A stretch of DNA of 64,000 nt from an uncultured Erythrobacter sp. GTDB taxonomy: Bacteria > Pseudomonadota > Alphaproteobacteria > Sphingomonadales > Sphingomonadaceae. The notes below the pieces were generated by a model that was given only the letters and a program-made list of their open reading frames with translations, did no database searches and had not been told where the DNA came from. Both the position numbers and the translations under genes were made by a program. The stretch spans positions 372,001 through 436,000 of the forward strand of contig NZ_CANLMB010000001.1 in assembly GCF_947492365.1 (NCBI RefSeq), written 5' to 3'. Positions 8,153-16,303 of this stretch are shown here, piece by piece; position 1 is the stretch's first letter, and the number at the start of each line of letters is the position of its first letter.

Positions 8153-8422
8153 ATGGCACACAAAAAAGCAGGCGGTTCATCGCGTAACGGTCGCGACTCA
8201 GTCGGTCGCCGCCTTGGTGTGAAGAAGTTCGGCGGTCAGGACGTGATCGGCGGCAACATCATCGTGCGTCAGCGCGGCACCAAATTCTATCCGGGCACCA
8301 ATGTCGGTATGGGCAAGGACCATACCCTTTTCGCCCTCGGCGAAGGTGTGGTGCGATTCCACAAGGGTAAGCTTGGCCGCAAATATGTGTCGGTAGACGC
8401 GATTGCGGAAGCAGCCGAATAA
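8153..8422 (+). CDS. rpmA: 50S ribosomal protein L27
   Basis: An 89-residue L27 starting [16 protein letters not shown], the conserved flexible N-terminus that reaches the peptidyl-transferase centre, followed by GVKKFGGQ and QRGTKFYPG. The length is normal. It is cotranscribed with rplU; a strong hairpin lies 68 nt downstream. Confidence 0.97.
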   Translation: MAHKKAGGSSRNGRDSVGRRLGVKKFGGQDVIGGNIIVRQRGTKFYPGTNVGMGKDHTLFALGEGVVRFHKGKLGRKYVSVDAIAEAAE

Positions 8423-8489
8423 CCGGACGGTTCACGAAAAGGATCGTCCAACGGGGCGGTCCTAGCCGGACATTGGAACCGGCGACGTA

Positions 8490-8533
8490 GAGGGAGAAGG
8501 GCCACCCCGATAGCCGGGGGAGCCATCTCCCTC
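8490..8533 (+). terminator. Strong hairpin downstream of rpmA
   Basis: An 8-bp outer stem GAGGGAGA/TCTCCCTC (8490-8497 with 8526-8533) encloses an inner GGC..CCCC/GGGG..GCC stem. TTGTCGTTTCTCC follows it, which is a weak T-tract. It could be the rplU-rpmA terminator or a structured leader of the GNAT gene. The rest of 8423-8636 shows no gene. Confidence 0.45.
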
Positions 8534-8636
8534 TTGTCGTTTCTCCCTCACAGTCCGGCGAAATCTCCTTTCGCCGAAACGCAAGTGTCATGCATGGCCC
8601 CCAAACGGGCGATGCGGGGCGGGAGAGGGAAGTATC

Positions 8637-9194
8637 GTGTTCCATCGCAGCGACAGATTATTGCTGAGACCGATCTGGCCAGAGGACTGGAAAGGCGTGC
8701 TTGCGGGCATCGCTGACGAGGGCGTCGTGCGCAATCTCGCGCGCGCTCCATGGCCCTATGTCGAGCAGGATGCGCGCAACTTTACCCGTCTGCCCATCGC
8801 GCCGATGCATCCGCGTTTCCTCATCACCCGAGCGCGCGACGCGCAGGTCGTCGGCTGCATCGGTATCGATCCGCCGCCTGCTGACGAAGGCCAGGATGCG
8901 GGCACGGTTGAAATTGGCTACTGGATTGCGCGGCCCTTCTGGGGGCAGGGCTTTGCCACCGAAGCAGGGCGCGCGGTGCTCGAAATCGCACACACGCTCG
9001 GCTATTCGCGCGTCATCGGCTCGCATTTTCTCGACAATCCTGCCTCAGGCAAGGTTCTGGAAAAGCTCGGTTTCGAGCCGACCGGCCGGGTGGTCGAACG
9101 CCATTCTTGTGGGCGCGGGGAAGAGGCTCCGACGGCGGAATATGCTCTCTCGCTCGAAGGGATATCTGCGGCAGACAATGCGCAGGCGGCGTGA
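8637..9194 (+). CDS. GNAT family N-acetyltransferase (RimJ/RimL type)
   Basis: A 185-residue acetyltransferase starting at GTG 8637 behind a GGGAGAGGGA Shine-Dalgarno. The early RLLLRPIWPEDW is the RimJ/RimL-type N-terminus, EIGYWIARPFWGQGFATEA (about 98-116) holds the acetyl-CoA loop, and SGKVLEKLGFEPTG is the family C-terminal signature. It transfers acetyl from acetyl-CoA to an amine, often a protein N-terminus or small molecule; the substrate cannot be read from sequence. Confidence 0.85.
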   Translation: MFHRSDRLLLRPIWPEDWKGVLAGIADEGVVRNLARAPWPYVEQDARNFTRLPIAPMHPRFLITRARDAQVVGCIGIDPPPADEGQDAGTVEIGYWIARPFWGQGFATEAGRAVLEIAHTLGYSRVIGSHFLDNPASGKVLEKLGFEPTGRVVERHSCGRGEEAPTAEYALSLEGISAADNAQAA

Positions 9195-9270
9195 CCAGCG
9201 CGCCGCCTGCGCTTGCCCATGCTTGTCCTATACTTGAGCGCCTGACGCAATTCGATTACGCGTCGGGGCA

Positions 9271-9873
9271 ATGACAAGTCGCAAGAGATTAAGTCCCGAA
9301 GAATCGCGCAGTTCCGCTCTCGAAGCGGCGCGCGCATTGCTGATCGAGACAGGCCCGCAATCGGTGACGCTGAAAGCCGTCGCTTCGCGGATCGGGCGCA
9401 CCCATGCCAATTTGCTGCACCATTTCGGCTCGGCCTCGGGTTTGCAAAAGGCGCTGGCTGAGCATCTCGCCCGGACCGTATGCGAGACGATTATCGAGGC
9501 GGTCCATGCGAGCCGCGCGGGTCTAGGCTCGGCGCGCGAAGTGGTGGATCTGGCCTTTGATGCATTCGACCGCGAGGGCGCGGGCGCGCTGACCAGCTGG
9601 ATGCTGCTGACAGGCAATGAGGACGCGCTCAACCCGATCATATCGACCATTCACGATCTGGTGGACGAGATTGCGCCCGGTGAAGCCGATCATCAGGGCG
9701 ACGAGATGTTCGTCCACAAGGACACGCTCAATCTGGTGCTTCTGGCGCTGGGTGATGCACTGATCGGTGCGGCTTTGGCGAAGTCGCTCGGCCTTCCGCG
9801 TGACACGGCGCGTCAACGTGCAGCCGCGACGCTCGAGGCCTCGCTGGCCGAGAACAACGCCGCCGAAGCCTAG
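9271..9873 (+). CDS. TetR/AcrR family transcriptional regulator
   Basis: A 200-residue protein with an N-terminal TetR helix-turn-helix: ALEAARALLIETGPQSVTLKAVASRIGRTHANLLHHFGS (about 16-54). The C-terminal ligand and dimerisation half is helical with no recognised pocket. Its 3' end overlaps the convergent ygfZ gene by 4 bp. The target is unknown; there is no divergent neighbour to suggest one. Confidence 0.85.
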   Translation: MTSRKRLSPEESRSSALEAARALLIETGPQSVTLKAVASRIGRTHANLLHHFGSASGLQKALAEHLARTVCETIIEAVHASRAGLGSAREVVDLAFDAFDREGAGALTSWMLLTGNEDALNPIISTIHDLVDEIAPGEADHQGDEMFVHKDTLNLVLLALGDALIGAALAKSLGLPRDTARQRAAATLEASLAENNAAEA

Positions 9874-10601
9874 TCTGCGATCCCTGCTGCCTGCCAGTCG
9901 GGCAGCGCGGAAGGATCGAGATCGCTCACCCGCAAGTGATCGACCGCCAGCCCGAGTTCGGGATAGGCCGCCTTGCGCCGCGCTTCGTCAGACGAATCGA
10001 GCGGGACGACAACCAGCCGCCGATTGACCTTATTGCGCCAATTCATCCGCGCGGTGTTTTCCTGCCCGATATAGCAGCCCTTCTCAAAGCTGACGCCGTT
10101 CAGCTCGACCGCATTGGTTTCGAGCCAGAGGATATCGCCCAGCTCCGCGCGACCTTCGGGCACGCCGAGTGAGAGCCGGTGAGCCAGGTATGCTGCATCG
10201 GCGGGTTCTGAGCCTTCTTGCGCTCCCAACCATCGGTGACCCAATTGCGTGAGGCGTGGGTCGGAGGCGGAGCCTTCTTGCGCGGCGAGGCTCCAATGCA
10301 CAGCGGCTCCTTCATCGCGCGCGATCTCGATCTTGCGGCGCAGTCGGTAGAGCGAGAGACGCTTTGCAAGTTCGTCAGCGTGCTCTGCCTCGCAATCCAG
10401 CAACACGGCGCCATCGCCGCCATCCCATACGAAAAAGTCGAACATCGCCTTGCCCTGCGCGCTGAGCATTGCGGCATAGACCGGCAGTTCGCCCGAGACA
10501 TCGTTGGTGACGAGCCCTTGCAGGAAGCTGCGCACATCTTCGCCTGCCTCCAGCGGCGCCAGGCGGATTACCGCGCGTGATTTCAGCCAAGTGGCGCTCA
10601 T
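9870..10601 (-). CDS. ygfZ: YgfZ-type folate-binding iron-sulfur cluster repair protein
   Basis: A 243-residue GcvT-like protein with the YgfZ signature KGCYIGQE (about 177-184). Family members bind tetrahydrofolate and help maintain Fe-S enzymes such as MiaB. I place the start at ATG 10601 rather than 10610 because it forms the ATGA overlap with the stop of the upstream ATP-grasp gene. Length is at the short end for the family. Confidence 0.88.
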   Translation of the reverse strand: MSATWLKSRAVIRLAPLEAGEDVRSFLQGLVTNDVSGELPVYAAMLSAQGKAMFDFFVWDGGDGAVLLDCEAEHADELAKRLSLYRLRRKIEIARDEGAAVHWSLAAQEGSASDPRLTQLGHRWLGAQEGSEPADAAYLAHRLSLGVPEGRAELGDILWLETNAVELNGVSFEKGCYIGQENTARMNWRNKVNRRLVVVPLDSSDEARRKAAYPELGLAVDHLRVSDLDPSALPDWQAAGIAD

Positions 10602-11485
10602 GTTGCACATTTCCTTTGAACCGCGCGGGCAAGCCTAGCGCCGAGTTCCGGCCCTTGCTCGGGATAGAGATAGGGTTCGATCAGCTCCGATTCCATCACC
10701 GCAAGCGCGCCGTCCTCCATCCGCAGCATGTCGATGCGGGCATAGAGCGGCGCGGCGAAGGGGAGGGCGGCGATGATCGCGGCGGCGGCGCTGGCTTCCT
10801 CGGGTGAGGGTGCGTGGACGCTTTCCTGCCCGCCATAGAGCGACTGGATGCGGTAATCGCCCTTGGCGGGGAGCTTGCGCAGGACGTGGCTGAGTTCGCC
10901 TTCGATGAAGATGAAGCTAAGCTCACCCTCGCTGGCGATTGCGGGGAGGAAGGGTTGAAGCATGGCGGGGTGGTCGAATTGCCAGCCTGCCGGGACTTCA
11001 CCGCGCGTGAGCATTTCCTGCCCCATCGCGCCTGCGCCGACCTGCCGCTTCACCACCAGCCTGTCGCACCCAAAGGCGTCCATCGCCGCTTCGGCCTCTG
11101 CGGCGGAGACTTTGTCGAGCCAGCGCGTCGGGATGGTCGCCGCGCCGTGTGTCGCAAGTTCTCGCAGATAGGTCTTGGTAATGTTCCACCGGACAACTTC
11201 AGCCGAATTGCACACGATGATCCCGCGCGCTTCCAAGGCGTCGAGCTTGGCGAGGAAGGCCTCGGCCTTGTCCTGATAGTTCCACGCTGTGCCCAGCATC
11301 ACGAGGTCGACGCCTTCAAAGGCCTCTAGCGGCGCTTCCCAGTCGATCACTTTGAGCGTCAGGCCCGCATCTGCAAGGGCAGGCTCGATCGCCGTCATCA
11401 TCAGGTCGTGTTCGAACGCGTCGCCGCGCCGCTCACCTGCTCCTGGTAGAGTCGTGTCGCAGGCCAGAAATCCGATTGTGCTCAT
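10598..11485 (-). CDS. ATP-grasp domain protein (glutathione synthetase/RimK-like)
   Basis: A 295-residue protein with ATP-grasp features: an N-terminal Rossmann-like domain with [10 protein letters not shown], a central lysine segment [16 protein letters not shown] (ATP loop), a [14 protein letters not shown] strand pair, and C-terminal acidic metal ligands in VMESELIEP. It probably ligates a carboxylate to an amine or thiol using ATP. The substrate is unknown; the resemblance is to the RimK and glutathione-synthetase C-terminal domain. It is coupled to ygfZ by a 4-bp overlap and divergent from pyrC. Confidence 0.75.
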   Translation of the reverse strand: MSTIGFLACDTTLPGAGERRGDAFEHDLMMTAIEPALADAGLTLKVIDWEAPLEAFEGVDLVMLGTAWNYQDKAEAFLAKLDALEARGIIVCNSAEVVRWNITKTYLRELATHGAATIPTRWLDKVSAAEAEAAMDAFGCDRLVVKRQVGAGAMGQEMLTRGEVPAGWQFDHPAMLQPFLPAIASEGELSFIFIEGELSHVLRKLPAKGDYRIQSLYGGQESVHAPSPEEASAAAAIIAALPFAAPLYARIDMLRMEDGALAVMESELIEPYLYPEQGPELGARLARAVQRKCAT

Positions 11486-11551
11486 GCCAGCGCCTTAAGC
11501 GGACACAAGGGGACTGGAAAGCCCCTCAAACGCCGCTTAAGGCACACAGCG

Positions 11552-12589
11552 ATGACAGACACGCTGACAATTCGCCGCCCTGATGACTGGCACCTGCATT
11601 TCCGCGATGGCGAGGTGATGCGCGGGGTTGTTCCCTACACTGCGCGCCAGTTTGGCCGTGCGATTGTGATGCCGAACCTCTCCCCGCCGGTGACAAGCGC
11701 GGCGATGGCGGCGGAATACCGGGAGCGGATTCTGGCAGCGGTGCCTGATGGGACGCGCTTCACCCCGCTGATGACCTGCTATCTGACTGACACGACCGAC
11801 GCCGACGATCTGGCGCGCGGAGCGGCTGAAGGCGTGTTCACTGCGGCCAAGCTTTACCCCGCCAACGCCACCACCAATTCCGCGTATGGCGTTAGCGATG
11901 TAACACGCATCTACCCCGTGCTTGAACGGATGGAGACCGAAGGCATCGTGCTGTGCGTCCACGGTGAAGTGACCGACAACGAGATCGACGTGTTCGACCG
12001 CGAAGCGGAGTTCATCGAGCGCCACATGCGCGCAATTGTCGTCGATTTCCCGCAGCTTAAAGTGGTGTTTGAACACATCACCACAGCTGACGCGGCGCGT
12101 TTTGTCGCCGAAGCCGGACCGAATGTCGCCGCGACGATCACCCCGCAGCACTTGCACATCAACCGCAACGCGATGCTGGTGGGCGGGATCCAGCCGCACA
12201 ATTACTGCCTTCCGGTGGCCAAGCGCGAGACTCACCGGCTGGCGCTGCGCGCTATGGCGACTTCGGGCAGCGGCAAATTCTTCTTGGGCACCGACAGCGC
12301 CCCGCATTTGCGCTCTGCCAAAGAGACCGCTTGCGGCTGCGCGGGCATTTTCAACGCGCCCTTCGCGCTCGAAAGTTATCTCAAAGTGTTTGAGGAAGAG
12401 GGCGCGCTGGACCGGTTCGAAGCCTTTGCCTCGCTCAACGGACCGGCGTTCTATGGCCTGCCGGTCAACGATGAAGAGATCACCCTGGAACGCGCCGAAG
12501 TGCAGGTTCCTGAAACGCTCGCACTGGCGGGTGAAGAGATCGTGCCCTGGCACGCAGGCCAAACCCTCGGCTGGCGGATCGCGGGTTAG
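11552..12589 (+). CDS. pyrC: Dihydroorotase (class II)
   Basis: A 345-residue zinc amidohydrolase. The metal-binding HxH is in [10 protein letters not shown] (H14, H16), the carboxylated-lysine segment is [13 protein letters not shown] (about 98), and GTDSAPH carries the catalytic aspartate. It cyclises carbamoyl aspartate to dihydroorotate in pyrimidine synthesis. The length and motifs match the short E. coli-type PyrC. It is convergent with rarD, with a 4-bp tail overlap. Confidence 0.95.
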   Translation: MTDTLTIRRPDDWHLHFRDGEVMRGVVPYTARQFGRAIVMPNLSPPVTSAAMAAEYRERILAAVPDGTRFTPLMTCYLTDTTDADDLARGAAEGVFTAAKLYPANATTNSAYGVSDVTRIYPVLERMETEGIVLCVHGEVTDNEIDVFDREAEFIERHMRAIVVDFPQLKVVFEHITTADAARFVAEAGPNVAATITPQHLHINRNAMLVGGIQPHNYCLPVAKRETHRLALRAMATSGSGKFFLGTDSAPHLRSAKETACGCAGIFNAPFALESYLKVFEEEGALDRFEAFASLNGPAFYGLPVNDEEITLERAEVQVPETLALAGEEIVPWHAGQTLGWRIAG

Positions 12590-13515
12590 GCGGCAGCGAT
12601 CGACTTTGCGGCTTTCGCACGGCGGCTGCTGGCCCACAGGTCGGCGACAAAGATCGCAACCGCAATCCAGATCAGGATGAAACTGCCCAGCTGGACGGGG
12701 CGCAGCTGCTCGCCAAACACCGTCAGGCCGAGCAGGAAGACGATGGTCGGCGCGAGATATTGAATGAAGCCGAGCGTTGAGTAATTCATCCGCCGCGCCG
12801 CTATCGCGAACAGCAGTAGCGGCACCGCTGTGACCACGCCGGAAAAGATGATCGCAAGGCTGAGGAACCAGTCCTGACCGAATGACGTGCCTGCCGGGCT
12901 GCCTGCATAATACCAGGCGATGCCGCATGCGGGCAGGAGCAGAATCAGGCTCTCGATCGTGAGGCCCGGCAGCGATCCCACATCAACCTGTTTGCGAACA
13001 ATGCCATAAAGGCCAAAGCTGAATGCGAGAGTTAGGCTGATCCACAAGGTGGTGAGCGCGCCAGCGGAAAGCAGCGCCACCGCCGCCAGTGCAATCGCAA
13101 CCGCCAGCCATTGCCATTTCGACAGCTTCTCACCCAGCAGCAGCGTGCCAAGCAGTACGTTAAGCAGCGGGTTGAGATAGTAGCCAAGGCTCGCCGCATA
13201 GACCTGGTTCTCCATGATCGCCCAGATATAGACGAACCAGTTCACCGCGATCAGCACCGCGCTTGCCAGCAGCGCCAGCATGGTGCGCGGATTGGACAAC
13301 GCTGCGCGCAATGCCGGGAACTGTTTGCGCAAGGCCACGATCAGCAAGCAGAACGGCAAGGTCCATATGATCCGCCAGCCGACAAATTCGAACGGCGGCA
13401 CGCTTGTCACCAGCAGCAGGTAGAGCGGTAGAAAGCCCCAGATGAAATACGCGCCGAGCGCTGCGGGGAGGCCCGAAGGCGTATCTGGCGATGGTGAGGG
13501 AGGGGCGCTTTGCAT
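12586..13515 (-). CDS. rarD: RarD-type EamA family transporter
   Basis: A 309-residue inner-membrane protein with about ten hydrophobic segments arranged as two EamA repeats. The first helix has [10 protein letters not shown], the RarD hallmark. ATG 13515 starts the protein just before this helix; a longer frame to 13629 adds only a basic, non-family stretch. RarD proteins are drug/metabolite-superfamily transporters of uncertain substrate. Confidence 0.85.
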   Translation of the reverse strand: MQSAPPSPSPDTPSGLPAALGAYFIWGFLPLYLLLVTSVPPFEFVGWRIIWTLPFCLLIVALRKQFPALRAALSNPRTMLALLASAVLIAVNWFVYIWAIMENQVYAASLGYYLNPLLNVLLGTLLLGEKLSKWQWLAVAIALAAVALLSAGALTTLWISLTLAFSFGLYGIVRKQVDVGSLPGLTIESLILLLPACGIAWYYAGSPAGTSFGQDWFLSLAIIFSGVVTAVPLLLFAIAARRMNYSTLGFIQYLAPTIVFLLGLTVFGEQLRPVQLGSFILIWIAVAIFVADLWASSRRAKAAKSIAAA

Positions 13516-13699
13516 CAGGCATCGGCCACTAGGGCGCGCGAGGCCAGGGCGCAAGCGCTGCGTCTTGCGCTCAAACTTGTAAGATTTCTCGATAAAAAGC
13601 TGAACGAACGCCGACAGGCCCGCTCGCACTTCGTTCAGTTTCGATCATGTAAATATGAACACACAATCGAGGGGCGACCTATCCCACACCACCTTGTCG

Positions 13700-13830
13700 G
13701 CTCCTCCCTTGACTTGGACCCGTCCTATGGACGGCCCGGGCGCGGCTCCCACCAGCCGTGGAAGGCGCTCTCAACTCCCTTCGGGGGCTTGGGAGCGTCT
13801 TCGATTCTGGAGCAGGAATCCCGCCCACCT
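13700..13830 (+). ncRNA. Candidate structured RNA (three consecutive hairpins)
   Basis: The 355-bp gap between rarD and the next lipoprotein gene has no convincing coding frame, but it holds three hairpins in a row: CCGTCC-TAT-GGACGG (13720-13734), CGGCT-N6-AGCCG (13743-13758), and CGCTC...GAGCG (13766-13797) enclosing CCC-TTC-GGG. The strand is uncertain. I could not match it to 6S, SRP, tmRNA or a named riboswitch. The candidate rests only on structure and the lack of a gene. Confidence 0.35.
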
Positions 13831-13870
13831 GCATAGCGAAAATTAACCAAAATGCGTCAAAGCGGCTGGC

Positions 13871-14593
13871 ATGGATATTCGCGCCCTCAAACCTGTTTCG
13901 CTCGTGCTCGCCATCGCGGCTTTGGCCGCGTGTGGCAGTGAGCCCGCCGATGCGCCTGCCGAAATCGTCGTTCAGGATCCCTTGCTGGCGCGCGCGCTCA
14001 ACGATCCGCTGATGGTCGATCCCGATCTTTCATGGCGCAGCGAAGCCAATGCAGCAGTTGCGATTCGCGATGGTCATCCGCTGCCGCTCTTCGCAGGCAG
14101 CGAGGATGCGGCTGCGCGGGCGAGGGAAGCGGCGCGGATCGAATTGCTCGAAGGCGGCCAGATACCCGCCGTTCCGCTCGCTGCCGGAAGCACCGGCTCT
14201 GCGGCTCTGGGAGGCCTGACCACAGCCAATGAAATCGTCGAAGCGCTTGATGCGCGGCCCGATTGCATTGGCGATATGGACGGACGACTCGGCTGGTCGA
14301 CTCAGATGCCCGAAACCTCATCAATCATGCCGCATGGCATGGTGCAGCAGGCTGCGGGCGTCGATCAGGGCACCTGCGTTGTGCGCGTTGTGCGCTATCT
14401 GACCGCCGCCGATGCCGCCGATGTGCTCGAATATCACTATGCCAAGGCTGACCGCGCGCGTTTTCGTGTCGAGCGGTTTGATGCACCCGAAGTGCAGCTG
14501 CGCGCGGATCGCCGCGATCAGGCGCTGGCCGTCCATGTCCGCGAAGGGCCAAACGGTTTGACCGAGGTTGATGTGGTGCACTGGCGCAAATAA
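13871..14593 (+). CDS. Lipoprotein of unknown function
   Basis: A 240-residue protein with a lipoprotein signal ending in LAAC (C21). The mature part contains four further cysteine-free stretches rich in Ala/Asp, then a compact C-terminal domain (about 135-240) with paired cysteines (PDCIGD and GTCVVR) and alternating strands (CVVRVVRYLT, ALAVHV, TEVDVVHW) that looks like a small alpha/beta domain. I recognise no family. It faces the convergent astD-like gene 10 nt away. Confidence 0.7.
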   Translation: MDIRALKPVSLVLAIAALAACGSEPADAPAEIVVQDPLLARALNDPLMVDPDLSWRSEANAAVAIRDGHPLPLFAGSEDAAARAREAARIELLEGGQIPAVPLAAGSTGSAALGGLTTANEIVEALDARPDCIGDMDGRLGWSTQMPETSSIMPHGMVQQAAGVDQGTCVVRVVRYLTAADAADVLEYHYAKADRARFRVERFDAPEVQLRADRRDQALAVHVREGPNGLTEVDVVHWRK

Positions 14594-14603
14594 GCCCTAA
14601 AAC

Positions 14604-16019
14604 TCAGTCGCTTTTCAGACCAACCCCGATATTAGCGCGCGGCTGATCCATCTCGGTGCTGGCCACGGGATAGGCGCAGTAGTCCGCTGCGTAATATGCC
14701 GCCGGGCGATGATTGCCTGACAGACCGATCCCGCCAAACGGAGCCTTGGACGATGCGCCATTGGTGGGGCGGTTCCAGTTGATGATCCCTGCGCGAATAT
14801 TGGCCCAGAACCGCCCGTAATCATCGGGCGATCCGCCAATCAACGAAGCCGACAGGCCGAAGCGGGTGTTGTTCGCCTCTGCAATTGCTGCGTCGAGATC
14901 AGGCACACGGATGACCTGCAACAATGGCCCGAACAGCTCGACATCGGGCCGGTCGGGAATATTTGTCGTGTCGATAATGCCCGGCGTGAGGAAAGGCTTA
15001 TCCGGATCGGTGCGCCGCATGTGAAGCAGCGCCTTGCCCCCCGCTGTCAGCAGCGCCAGAAAGCTTTCGTTCAAGCGGTCGGCAGTCTCGTTGTCGATCA
15101 CCGGCCCCATAAAGGGCTGCGGTTCGGCAAAGGGTTCATCCACCACCAGCTTTTTGGCGAGCGGGAGCAGTTCGGCCATCAGGTCATCATAGAGATGGTC
15201 GACCACGATCAGCCGGCGTGCAGCGGTGCAGCGCTGTCCTGCTGTGGTGAACGCGCTCTGCACAATCAGCGCAGCCGCATCGCTCAGTTTGGGCGTATCG
15301 GTGACGACAATCGGATTGTTTCCGCCCATTTCGAGCGCGACGATTTTCGACGGATTGGCGGCGAGTTTGCGATTGATCGCGATGCCTGCCTGCGCCGATC
15401 CGGTGAACAGCACGCCGTCAACGCCGGGATGCGCCACCAGAGTTTTGCCTTCGTCGGGGCCGCCGATGATGAGCTGTACGGTGTCTTCGGGTGCGCCCGA
15501 GCGGTTCCAGCAATCGACCAGCGCCTCGGCCACGGCGGGCGTCTTTTCCGACGGTTTGAACAGGATCACATTGCCCGCGATCAGCGCGGGGATCATGTGG
15601 CCATTGGGCAGGTGCGCGGGGAAGTTATACGGCCCCAGCACGGCCATCACACCGTGCGGTTTGTGCCGCACGGCAGAGCTGCCCTGCAGGGCGCTGTCGA
15701 GCTTCTTCTTGCCGGTGCGCTCGGCATAGGCCTGAACCGAGATATCAACCTTTGCGACCACCGCATCGACTTCGGTGCGCGCTTCCCACAAGGGTTTGCC
15801 AGTTTCATTGGCAATCAGTTCGGCAAGCTTATCAGCATCCTTGCGCACTTCATTGGCAAAGCGGCGGGCTATCTCAACCCGGTTCGCCAATGCCCGCGCA
15901 GCCCAGGCATGCCAGGCGCGCCGTGCGCGGCTGACCGCCGAATCGACATCGCCGATGGCGCCGCGCCACACTTCTTCCCCGGTTGCGGGGGCAATCGAAA
16001 TCAGGATGTTATCGGTCAC
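14604..16019 (-). CDS. astD: N-succinylglutamate 5-semialdehyde dehydrogenase
   Basis: A 471-residue aldehyde dehydrogenase. The catalytic cysteine is in AGQRCTAARR and the general-base glutamate is in VALEMGGNNP; the LGPYNFPAHLPNGH segment is typical of AstD. It oxidises succinylglutamate semialdehyde to succinylglutamate in the AST route of arginine catabolism. I place the start at GTG 16019 (family-like N-terminus), not the ATG at 16052. No other ast genes are in view, so the gene is solitary here and might serve another aldehyde. Confidence 0.85.
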   Translation of the reverse strand: MTDNILISIAPATGEEVWRGAIGDVDSAVSRARRAWHAWAARALANRVEIARRFANEVRKDADKLAELIANETGKPLWEARTEVDAVVAKVDISVQAYAERTGKKKLDSALQGSSAVRHKPHGVMAVLGPYNFPAHLPNGHMIPALIAGNVILFKPSEKTPAVAEALVDCWNRSGAPEDTVQLIIGGPDEGKTLVAHPGVDGVLFTGSAQAGIAINRKLAANPSKIVALEMGGNNPIVVTDTPKLSDAAALIVQSAFTTAGQRCTAARRLIVVDHLYDDLMAELLPLAKKLVVDEPFAEPQPFMGPVIDNETADRLNESFLALLTAGGKALLHMRRTDPDKPFLTPGIIDTTNIPDRPDVELFGPLLQVIRVPDLDAAIAEANNTRFGLSASLIGGSPDDYGRFWANIRAGIINWNRPTNGASSKAPFGGIGLSGNHRPAAYYAADYCAYPVASTEMDQPRANIGVGLKSD

Positions 16020-16124
16020 ACTGGCGGCTCGATTTATAGGTATGCCTCTCAAGAATGGTTACCAGCCTGTCATCTGGACCACCTAGTTGGCCTCGGTAGC
16101 CATGTGCCGGGCATAATTCCAGTA

Positions 16125-16171
16125 AGTTCGAGTAAGCTTTCAGGGTCTTCCCTTATTTGTGAGTTCGAGTA
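16125..16171. repeat. Short direct repeat in the astD/autotransporter intergenic region
   Basis: AGTTCGAGTA occurs exactly at 16125-16134 and again at 16162-16171, 37 bp apart start to start. It lies in the roughly 280-bp gap (16020-16303) between the divergent astD and autotransporter genes. It may be a regulator site; otherwise this gap shows nothing clear. Confidence 0.4.
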
Positions 16172-16303
16172 TGTTAACTCCGCAATCTGGGGGGGTCGGG
16201 CCTAAATGGGCAATGCGTGGGGCATCAGACCAAACCTCCAAGATCGGATCGCAATTGAAATTGCTGCGCACTTAATGGCGCGGTTTCCGAAGGGGAAAAT
16301 CTG

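Noticed and set aside
11537..12928. Long antisense frame across pyrC and part of rarD
   Set aside because: It is a shadow of pyrC, rich in Arg/His/Cys without hydrophobic or domain pattern, and crosses a gene boundary.
13700..13830. 6S RNA, SRP RNA or tmRNA in the gap after rarD
   Set aside because: The zapA/ygfA neighbours usual for 6S are absent, the SRP core is not present, and no tRNA-like domain for tmRNA was found; kept only as an unnamed structured candidate.
14604..16019. An arginine succinyltransferase (ast) operon
   Set aside because: Only the astD-like dehydrogenase is present; the adjacent genes are a lipoprotein and an adhesin.
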